A stretch of DNA of 64,000 nucleotides from Diadema setosum (lineage: Eukaryota; Echinodermata; Echinoidea; Diadematoida; Diadematidae). Below, piece by piece: positions 55,707-64,000 of the stretch. Within the stretch, counting starts at the first letter, position 1. Each line of letters starts with the position of its first letter. Position numbers and translations under genes: made by a program. The notes under the pieces were generated by a model. The model was given only the letters and a program-made list of their open reading frames with translations, searched no databases and was not told where the DNA came from. The stretch is from positions 34,945,180 to 35,009,179 of the forward strand of contig CM067066.1 of assembly GCA_033980235.1 (NCBI GenBank), given 5' to 3'.

Positions 55707-58700
55707 GTAAGTTGTATACACGAGATGTTGTGTGTGCCAAGTAGGGTGTAGATATATATCACACCAGCTTTCAACCAAAACCCATGTATCTGCTCAGTAC
55801 ATGTGCACTTTTGCCATCCAGTATGTTGGATGATATTTTGACATTTTTGGATCTCTGTAGCCCCATCATAGGCCCAACCACCTATTTGAAGTTGAAAATT
55901 TGGCACATACTGTACAATGTAAACTATTACACTCAATACTCTCTCTTATGTGTCTAAGACTTGTCATAAAGTATGAAGTCTTAATTGGCTATTGATCTCA
56001 TTATATATTTTGTTCTTTTTTTTTCCAAATATGTGGTTAATTGTATTGTGTGGCATGGTAGTACATATTGTCTCCTTAACTGGAATACTACTAGAGCTTT
56101 GTGCATTTAGGGCAGCAGGGCTGGCTAGCATTGCCCATATTTGGGAGCATGACCATGAGAATCTGTTGAACCCTCAAAGGTGAAGGTTTATATAAAAACA
56201 AAAACACACACACACAAAAAAAAAACCTGACTCTTCTGCAGGAAATTTGCTTCACTTTGGACTTGCATAGAACTTTAATCACCCGTTCACACATTCTAAT
56301 ACTTCAGTACCTATTTCACAAATTAATATTTTTCAAGTGAGCAGCACTTTTGTGCTCTGTATCACAAAGTAGTAGGCCTATCTAAATGTGTGTAGAGTAA
56401 CGGTTGATTATTGAGTTAATGGCTTGCCATGTATGTTTGTCAATTTACCTCAGTTTTTCTGTGTTTTTGTTTTTGTTTTCAGCAGCTTTTTTATCATTAT
56501 TTTGCTATATTGTGTAGATTCATTTAGTTTAAAAAAAAAGATACAGAAGCAGTGTAAAGTGTTCATGCCTTCTTTAATACAGTGGTATTTTTGTTGTATA
56601 TAGACATTATGTCTAGATTTTTTTATTATCATTATTATTTTTAAGCTTTGGATTCCTTTGGCAAGCCGGCGGCAGGGATACTTGTGGGCAATGTGGATTG
56701 GATGGGCCACTTTGATGAATGCATGGCCATCTCAGACTTTCGTCACTGCCTTATCGGCATGCAGGCAAATCTTACCGACCTCGTAAATTCAACGTTGGTA
56801 AGACTCCAGATCTCTCTCCTATCCATGGATACATCACACTAAAAGGCATTTTATACAAAGCCAGCACCACACTTTCAAAAGTGGGGGGGGGGGGGGGGGC
56901 ACTTCAGACTTCTGGTGCCACTTCCTGGTTTCTTTACATGACAAGGAAAAAAAAAAGAAAGTCTTCAGCGCAAAAACAAAGGCCTTACCACGCTCACACT
57001 TCAAGGTTTCTAATTCTATCTATTTCTTTCTATTGCCAGTTACGCATTTCCTGGGTTGAAGTGGCAAAAACTTAAGTATTCCTTTGTATGGTGCAAAAAA
57101 GTTTCTATTTATCTTACAAAAAGTTGGAATCCTGAAGCCACATCTCAGCCCAAAGCTATACCGTCCCTTTAAATTGTGTAATTGTATCATGGATATTTAT
57201 GAGAACCTCGTCACAACTGGACCATAACTGTAGTATGCGTGTGCATTCATGCAAACATGTAACAATGAGTAACCCATGAGCAATCCCTGCTGTTTGCATG
57301 AGCTGTTCAAGGTTACCAGTCTTGAGTGCTACTGTAATATACATGTTTCAACAACCTAGTTGCCACTTGTAATGGTAATAAAATAGATTTGAATAGGAAT
57401 TCCATGTGAAAATGTCTTCAGGCGTTAATTCCTTTATGGGACAATAGAGGTACCAAGAGACAACTGCAACATAGTTAGCTATTTGTAGAAGCTATTTCTG
57501 TGGTGTGTGATCAAATCTATTGTATGATTTCAATAGCAATACTGCACTATGTGTGAGATTTGGTAGAATGAATACAATGTATTAGAATTATTTGGGGCTA
57601 TCATATTAGATTCAAATGTGATTTTTAGCTCATCTGGGCCCCGTTGCTAGAAACTTTGCGTTTAAACGCAACTTGCAACTGATTGCCACTGGCCAATCAA
57701 AATCATTGTTGCATGCATGTCTTCTTAATAGGGCAGACCCTGAGCCAATCAGAATGGTTGTTTCAAAATTAGCAATTATTTGCAATTGATTGCAACTTTC
57801 TTGCAACGGGGCCCTGAGCTATTGCGATCACTCATTGTCCAGCGTGTGGTGTTTGTCGTCAGTCATCTTCTTCTTGAAAATCCCATAACTGATTTTCACC
57901 AAACTTGGCACATAACATGCCTAGGAGGGTGGGATCTCAGTTTCTTCAATCGGGCACCATGCCCCACCTGGGAGTCCCCAGGGGCCCAATCCCCCCCCCC
58001 CCAAAAAAAAAAGGAATCTTTGAAAATCTTCTTATCTAGAACCAGAAGTGATAAAGCTTAGTTAATACCATTAGCTAGTACATTGATAACTGTAATTTCA
58101 AGTTTGTTTGTGGCAGAATCAGGGGTTGCTCCCCCCCCCCCCTTTAGCATCCAGGGGAGGGGTCCAAATGTGGGCCTAAATTGTGTATTTTTATGCCTCC
58201 GCAACGAAGTGGCCGGAGGCATTATGTTTTCGGGTCGTCCGTCCGTCCGTCCGTCCCGTTTTGTTTTTGTCGATATCTCAAGAACCGTGTGGTGGTTTTA
58301 CATCAAACTTGGTATGAGGGTATATCCTTGGGGGATAATACTTTGTGTGAATTTTAGGGTCACAGGGTCAAAGGTCAAAGGTCACAGGTTATTTTATGAA
58401 AAAAAATTTGAAATTTCATGTTTTTCTCCATATCTCGCAAATGGTTCAAGGTATCTTCATGGAACTTAGTATATATGCTTGTACCGATGGGCAGTGATTA
58501 TCTAGGGAAGTTGGGGGTCATGGGTCAAAGGTCAGGGGGTCAAAGGTCAAGGTCAACTCCTCAAAATATCACTACTTTCCTTAAAATACAATATGCCTGA
58601 AGGTTTTTTTTTTTTAACTTGATGTATGGCATGTATTACCCAATGTTCTACCTAACAGTGATTTTCTGTGGAACTGTGAGGTCAAAGGTCAAAGACCAGG

Positions 58701-59614
58701 TTTAGATAATGCTATTTTCCCATTTGATACTGAAATTATACTTTTTCTCAATACCTTGAAAATTACTCAATGCATAAACTTATAAAAGGGTCAAAAGTCA
58801 AGTAAAAATCATCAGTTCCCCAAATACCTGCACTCTGACATTTGAATAATTCATCCAATTGAACCTACATGTAGTTCTAGGAAAGTGAACATTCAGCACA
58901 TTTGTGGCAAACCTGTCATTTTAATATTTTGCCAATTGTGTGAAACTGTCATCACACATTGTCAAGACATTGTACTATAGACCTATTAGGAGAACCATGC
59001 ATTATGGCGGAGGCATATCAGTCGCCGTAGCGATATATCTAGTTTCATCTTCTCGAAAATCCGAAAACCCTCGATGGATTTTCACCAAACTTGGCTGGCA
59101 GCAATCCAGGGTTTAGGATCTCAATTTGCTCAAATGGGCACCATGCTTCCTTTGGAGGCCCCAGGGGGGCCCAAACTTCCCAAATTAAGGAATATTCAAA
59201 GATATTACCTTCTAGAGTCTGAAGTGGTAGAGCTTAAGTCTTTTCTTCTTCTTTTTTCAAAGTGCATAGTCAAACTTTCTACATACAGTGTACTTGGCAG
59301 GTATTTTTACCAGTGTGATGAAAATGCAAATGGACACCATGCCCCCCCCCCCTCAAAGCTGCATCCCACCCCTCCCCCAAGTCGGCAATGTTCTGAGGTA
59401 AAAGTCTGCAAGAATGCGTGGAAAGTAAAATTGCGGTGCTCAGGTTAGCGCGAGACCCCCCCCCCCCCCCCATGATCGCTTGTTGTGTAGATTACCGGTA
59501 ATCACTTTTCTTGTAATCGTATCAATCCGCAGGTAATTCCATTCAAGTGGGGAGTGTGTACTCCAGTGAGCTGTAGTGAGGAAGACATAAGGGACAGCCT
59601 TGATCTGCTGTTAG
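55472..59614 (+). CDS. Gene C: NRF-6-like membrane acyltransferase, first 3 coding exons, rest beyond the right edge
   Basis: Exons 55472-55706, 56646-56797 and 59533-59614 join in frame into 156 residues plus one base. Residues 1 to about 22 are a signal peptide, and the rest is the NRF domain. Two ATGs stand in tandem at 55472 and 55475; the second has the better context (A at -3, G at +4). A pyrimidine-rich acceptor ends at 55423, so an upstream leader exon is likely. Exon sizes and phases match genes A and B exactly apart from one codon. It is transcribed away from gene A. Exon 4 (expected to resemble GYLN..W) was not found up to 64000, consistent with a large third intron like the 11.3-kb one in gene A. 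No defect is seen, so a working gene is likely. Confidence 0.92.
56646..56797 (+). CDS. Gene C exon 2: NRF domain core
   Basis: 152 bp between a TTTAAG acceptor and a GTAAGA donor, phase 1 to 0. Encodes LDSFGKPAAGILVGN and WMGHFDECMAISDF. The LDSFGKPAAGILVGN block is identical to gene A. Confidence 0.95.
57636..57814. mobile_element. Palindromic element, family W, copy 1 (179 bp)
   Basis: Left GGGCCCCGTTGCTAGAAA, right TTTCTTGCAACGGGGCCC. Carries the inner palindrome GCGTTTAAACGC and mirrored CCAATCA blocks. Nearly identical to 62381-62559. Confidence 0.9.
58192..59042 (+). mobile_element. DR1-rich dispersed repeat, copy 4, opposite orientation and diverged
   Basis: Starts TATGCCTCCGCAACGAAGTG with a short GTCC tract, contains GGGTCAAAGGTCAAAGGTCA, and ends CATTATGGCGGAGGCATATC then GTCGCCGTAGCGAT. 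Shorter (0.85 kb), with fewer internal units. It lies in gene C intron 2. Confidence 0.85.
59533..59614 (+). CDS. Gene C exon 3: NRF domain, WGVCTPVSC motif
   Basis: 82 bp between a CCGCAG acceptor and a GTGAGT donor, phase 0 to 1. Encodes VIPFKWGVCTPVSCSEEDI and DSLDLLL. Confidence 0.95.
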
Positions 59615-60424
59615 GTGAGTCACCTGAAGTCAATGCGCAGATAAGTAATGCAACATTTATTTGCTACTTGTGCTTTTCTTCCATTGCTTCATTGGCTTCT
59701 TTGCGAGTTGTTGGAACTATTCTCAACAGAGAATAGGGATCTTTTTTATGATCATCCTTTTCCCTTTTGTATTATAATAGTCTTGTTTTTCTTTGGTATT
59801 TTCCCCCCTAGTACACATGAATGGGTTATTACTTACATTCTGGCCAGTGCCCCCCCCCCCCCTTTTCTTCTTCGGGATTATCTAAATGGCTATCATTTGT
59901 TGGGACAAATTTTGGCACATGTGACTGTATTGGCACACAATAGGTATTAGGATGGTATCATCCCTTCCCCTTCAGTCTAAGAGGTTTTTCCTGTAAACCC
60001 ATATGGTGCTTCCATTCTTACTGCTCTAACACTATTAAGAAAAAAAAAAAAGGTACACCTCTTGCATAGGTCATCCATAATCCATCTGACAATGCTTCCC
60101 AGTTCTTTTTAACATGATTTAAGAAAGATCATCTCAGGAATTTTCTTGATATTTGGTTATGGTATGCTACAACCCATGTGAGGTTTATGTATGTATGTAT
60201 GTATGTATGAATGTGTACATGTATGTATACATATTAGAAGACTGGAAGCACAATAAGAAATATTTCCTTCAAAAAAATGGGGGATTAGTCAATCTTACAG
60301 GTTGTGCTTGAAGGATAGTGCTCGTGACAGAATGTAGTGGTTTGGTTTTGTGAGAATTATGGAGCTGTTCTTGCCCATTGTGCTGCAATTCAAATACTCT
60401 AGTTGTCTCACCCACCAGAGGTGA

Positions 60425-61560
60425 AGGCGATACTCAGGGATCCAAATGGCGTCTGTCCGTCGTTCGTCCGTCGTCCGTCCATCGTCCGTCGTCCGTCCGT
60501 CGTCCGTCCGTCGTCCGTCGTCCGTCACAAATGTTAAAGTTTACCTGCAAGACTCTCTTATGATGCATAACTTGGCATCTGTTACAGCAATGGCAGCCAC
60601 ACTTGGGTGATAGAAGCACTAGGGGTATCTTCATGTTATGGTGTTGTCAGGGTCATGTGATGACGTCAAAGGTCATTTGAGGTCATATATTAAAGAGTAT
60701 GTGCAAGACTCTCTTTTCTATGTTAAAGTTTACCTGCAAGATTCTCTTTTGACAAATAACTTCACATAAGTTGCTTGGATTACAACCTCACTTGGGTCAT
60801 AGATGCACTGGGGGTACCTTCATGTTATGGTGCCATAAGAGGTCACAGGATAAGGTCAAAGGTCATTTGAGGTCATACATTAAAGTTTACTTGCAAGACT
60901 CTTTTATCACAGGTAACTCGACACATGTTGCTTCTATGGCAATCAAACTTGGGTGATGGATGCACTGGGGGTACCTTCATGTTATGGTGCCGTAAGAGGT
61001 CACATGATATGGTCATAGGTCATTTGAGGTCATACGTTAAAGTTTACTTGCAAGACTCTCTTATCACACGTAACTCAGCACGTGTTGCTACAATGGCAAT
61101 CAAACTTGGATAAGATGCACTTGGAATACATTCATGTTATGGTGCCGTTGGAGCTCACATGGTAAGGTCAAAGGTTATTTCAGGTCAATGTTAAAGTTTA
61201 CCTGCAAGACTCCCCTATGATAGATAACTTTGCAACTATTGCTCCCTTTTCAACCAAACTTGGGTTGTATATGCACTTGGGGGACCTGCATATTATGTTG
61301 CCATCAGGGGTGACATAGTAAGGTCAAAGGTCATTTGAGGTCATGGGTCAACGGACTTTTAGAGCCCAATGTTAAGTTTTTATGGCTTGTTTCTATTATG
61401 GGTCATAACTTCTGATCCATAACTCCATTTGTGACTAAACTTGGATGGTAGATATCCCTTGGGGAGTGGATGGTCACCACAAGGTCAAAGGTCACAGGCA
61501 GGGGTCAACAAATTTAAAGGGCCCAATGTTAAGTTTTTATGACACGTTTCTTTTTTGCCA
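60425..61560. repeat. GTCC-led tandem array with AGGTCA motifs, unit about 156 bp
   Basis: A (CGTC)n tract at 60450-60525 is followed by five units beginning TTAAAGTTTAC(C/T)TGCAAGA at about 60532, 60724, 60881, 61037 and 61192. Most end in GGTCAAAGGTCATTTGAGGTCA or close. Two weaker units follow to about 61560. Some units read as similar short proteins by chance. Confidence 0.85.
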
Positions 61561-62080
61561 TAAATTTTTACCCTTTTATCTCTCTTTATCTGTTCTCTTT
61601 TTTTTTAATCTGTTATATCCCATTCACGTACAATTTCTTGTACGCGAATTCGCGAGACACATTATGGCACTTGCCTTGTTTTCAAAAGTAGAGTGATCCA
61701 TTCACCTGATAAGGCAATTGTCATTCTGCTGTTGAAAACAACGTATCCATGGCTGGCCCCATAGTTCAGAATATGCATTCATCACTGTACACCAGTGTGT
61801 GTTTGAGTGCATGTGTGTGTGTATGGGAGCAGGTAACATATTGTCATTGCTGGTGATGAAGCACAGAACATACAATATAAAATATAAATACAGTAGCTGT
61901 GGAGGAACTTTGTGTTGTGTTCTGAAAACACCAAAATTAACTCAATACATGCTCCCATTTGATGAAGTCTCCAGAACTGGCGGGATTCTGTCCTAGTGTA
62001 TAAAGATATATATAATACAATATAGATGGTAATTAGGGGACCTGAATTTTTATTTCCTTGTATCAAGAACTTTGTCATGA

Positions 62081-62626
62081 CAGGCCTCGAATTAACCGAC
62101 GGCGCCGTCGGTGGCCCCTCTCGTTGGCCGCAATGCTTTTGTTTGTTTTTTATTGTTCCATATTCCGCATTGAGAACGTACTGTATTACAGAACCTACAT
62201 CGTATGGCCTACTGCCTTACGTCGTCTGCTGCGGAGAGATCTTATGCGTGCGTGCGCTGCTGCAGTGTAGCAGCACGGTCGATAGCATACAGCTCTATGG
62301 GGCATTCACATCACGTATAAACAACCAACATGCCCTTTCCAATGTGGCCTTGGTGCCCCTCTGACTGACCTAAGTGCCCAGGGCCCCGTTGCTAGAAACT
62401 TTGCGTTTAAACGCAACTTGCAACTGATTGTCACTGGCCAATCAAAATCATTGTTGCATGCATGTCTTCTTGATAGGGCAGACCCTGAGCCAATCAGAAT
62501 GGTTGTTTCAAAATTAGCAATTATTTGCAATTGATTGCAACTTTCTTGCAAGGGGGCCCTGGCCTCTTGGAAAAAGTGCCCTTTTCTAAATGGCCTTGCC
62601 CCTCCAAAATCCTATTTCGAGGCCTG
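62081..62626. mobile_element. CAGGCCTCGA inverted-repeat element (middle level)
   Basis: Starts CAGGCCTCGAA and ends TTCGAGGCCTG. Flanked by TCATGA and TTATGA, a 6-bp target duplication with one change. Itself interrupted by 62381-62559. Confidence 0.8.
62381..62559. mobile_element. Palindromic element, family W, copy 2 (innermost level)
   Basis: Nearly identical to 57636-57814 over its whole 179 bp. Confidence 0.9.
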
Positions 62627-62782
62627 TTATGACCATGTTTGGTTTAATGGGAGTGCGCTGTAGGCCTTTATGATGTATGTTCATTAGATTTTTTATTGAC
62701 AAATTGCAGATGAAAAAAAGGAAGTTACAATTAACTGCCTGGAATATCAGTTGTAGAATTGTCCTTTTCTCCTGTCTTGGTT

Positions 62783-63268
62783 ACTGTAAAAGTGGTTTCT
62801 TTCGTGTACAGAAACTTTCGCGGTTTCCATCGGTGCCGACTTTTTCGCGTGTGTTTAAATTTGTGGTCGGCAAAATCTTTGAATTCACGGTTGGCAAAAA
62901 CTGTTTTATTTTGCACATGAAAACCCAAACTATAATCCAATTATTCTTTTATTTATTAAATAAAAATTGAAATTAAATGCAGGCTTACTTGAAATCCCGT
63001 CTCTCGAGTACTAAAGTTATAACATGCTTTTACTTTGCTCGGTGTCGCAGTGTGTGTGTTGACCATCAATACGCTCAATGTGCGAAATCTTTGTGTGTGC
63101 ATGTGCACAATAGCGTTGTAACAAGCGGCGAGTTTGAAACATTTCCTTGCATGGTTAATTTCGCGCGACTTTTTGAAATATTTTTGCATGATGTTAAATT
63201 CACGGTTCAACCTCAAAGCACAAAAAGCGCGAAAATAAAACCACCGCGAAAGAAACCACTTTTACATT
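62783..63268. mobile_element. TACTGTAAAAGTGG inverted-repeat element
   Basis: Left TTACTGTAAAAGTGGTTTCT, right AAGAAACCACTTTTACATTA, with CGCG-rich sub-ends mirrored. About 486 bp, no coding frame. The ends suggest a mariner-like TA-target element. Confidence 0.75.
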
Positions 63269-63437
63269 ACCCAGGATCAAGTTGGATATATACAGAATTT
63301 GATAGCTTGAAATTCCAAGTGAAACGATAAACATGAGCCTCATGTCGAGGCTTCTGATTGTTTTAAAGCCCAGTCCATTTGATATTTAATGTCTATGTCT
63401 TTGTTGATGTTTTAGTGTTACATGTTTTGTATAATGG

Positions 63438-63600
63438 GAGCACTGTGATCTAGTATTGAAGACACCAGACACTGAAAGAAGAAATTGTGGGTTTGAATCA
63501 TGCCCACATGCATACTATAGATCCTCAGAAAAGATGTTAACCCACTTTGTGTATTTTAAACAGAAGGAGTCAAAGTTGGTAGCTTTAAATACATTGTGAG
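63438..63600 (+). repeat. Decayed tRNA-derived SINE head
   Basis: AGCACTGTGATCTAGTA is A-box-like, and GTGGGTTTGAATCATGCC is a near B box about 60 bp later. It is not a functional tRNA. Confidence 0.4.
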
Positions 63601-64000
63601 CTGTCACGTCCACATTTGTATGTAACCAAGTGAGCCTAGTTCTAAGTGAAGGTAAAACAATGAAAAGGAGAAGATTTCCTGTGTGTAGCAAGGGCGGGGG
63701 AGGTTAGAAAACCTCCTTATGCTATGCTTATATTTGTTGTGATATCACATTGTTGCAGAATGGAAGAGAGTATGTTTTTGTGCTTTAACATGAAACTTGT
63801 CCCTTTGATTGTACCAATGAGGCTGAAAGCCTCAAACGTTCACACTGACTTTGCCAGTTATTAAGTCTCTCTGACATAACTGACAATATTTCAGGTTTCC
63901 CTGTTGTGATAATGAAAGAAAAGTGGTCTTCTCATAACAGGAAATGACACAACACATGAGGTTTTTAACCTGGCTTGAAAATTTTTGTGTAACTGCGCAT

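Larger units (their letters stand above)
62030..62662. mobile_element. Interrupted copy of the ACAGTG-type element (outermost of three nested elements)
   Basis: 62040-62080 and 62627-62662 match, in order, the reverse complement of 29472-29594 (CCTGAATTTTTATTTC..., then TTATGACCATGTTTGG... and GGGAGTGCGCTGTA). The intervening 546 bp are an insertion. Confidence 0.75.
59615..64000. other. Start of gene C intron 3
   Basis: No further gene C exon recognised. It holds the tandem array at 60425-61560, the nested elements at 62030-62662, the element at 62783-63268 and a tRNA-like remnant near 63440. A (GTAT)n stretch lies at 60187-60210. Confidence 0.6.

Noticed and set aside
60771..61113. Two similar 61-62 residue frames containing CTGGTFMLWC
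   Set aside because: Their similarity comes from the underlying 156-bp tandem repeat, which carries no protein-like conservation.
63541..63640. A gene C exon 4 after the acceptor TTTTAAACAG at about 63561
   Set aside because: The frame does not resemble the GYLN..W exon of genes A and B and hits a stop without a suitable donor.

Overview
This window looks like AT-rich nuclear DNA from a marine invertebrate. Genes are cut into short exons (about 80-325 bp) with GT-AG introns, introns run to 11 kb, and short inverted-repeat transposons, microsatellites and tRNA-derived SINEs are abundant. The repeat style and the local multiplication of this gene family would suit an echinoderm such as a sea urchin or another non-vertebrate deuterostome, but I cannot fix the species.

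The only convincing genes are three paralogues of one family: 'nose resistant to fluoxetine protein 6' (NRF-6)-like proteins. These have a signal peptide, a secreted cysteine-rich NRF domain, a first membrane helix, a cytoplasmic linker and a multi-pass acyltransferase-3 domain. Gene B (minus strand, 10053 to beyond position 1) shows its first ten coding exons. Gene A (minus strand, 50035-18558) is complete: 16 coding exons join without a frame error into 744 residues. Gene C (plus strand, from 55472) shows its first three coding exons and runs off the right edge. B and A are head-to-tail; A and C are divergent. Exon sizes and intron phases match between paralogues (238/238/235, 152/152/152, 82/82/82, 106/106, 174/174, 97/97, 93/93), and six NRF-domain cysteines align, so this is a tandem duplication. 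The main difference is the linker in exons 5-6 (166+130 bp in A, 325+103 bp in B).

Layout: 1-10053 gene B; 10054-11650 its 5' intron, a probable leader exon and promoter; 11650-18557 an intergenic gap with repeats and one weak orphan-exon candidate; 18558-50035 gene A; 50036-51145 its 5' intron, leader exon and TATA-like box; 51145-55423 the divergent intergenic region, CpG-richer at about 51.3-52.5 kb; 55424-64000 the start of gene C and its large intron 3.

The non-coding part is a well-preserved record of mobile elements. It holds several families flanked by TTAA, four copies of a 0.85-1.3 kb repeat packed with AGGTCA direct repeats and ending in hairpins, a second tandem repeat with the same motif, two clear cases of nested insertion (one three levels deep), several long foldbacks, and a SINE inside a larger inverted-repeat element. 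I found no rRNA, no CRISPR, no functional tRNA and no second protein family.
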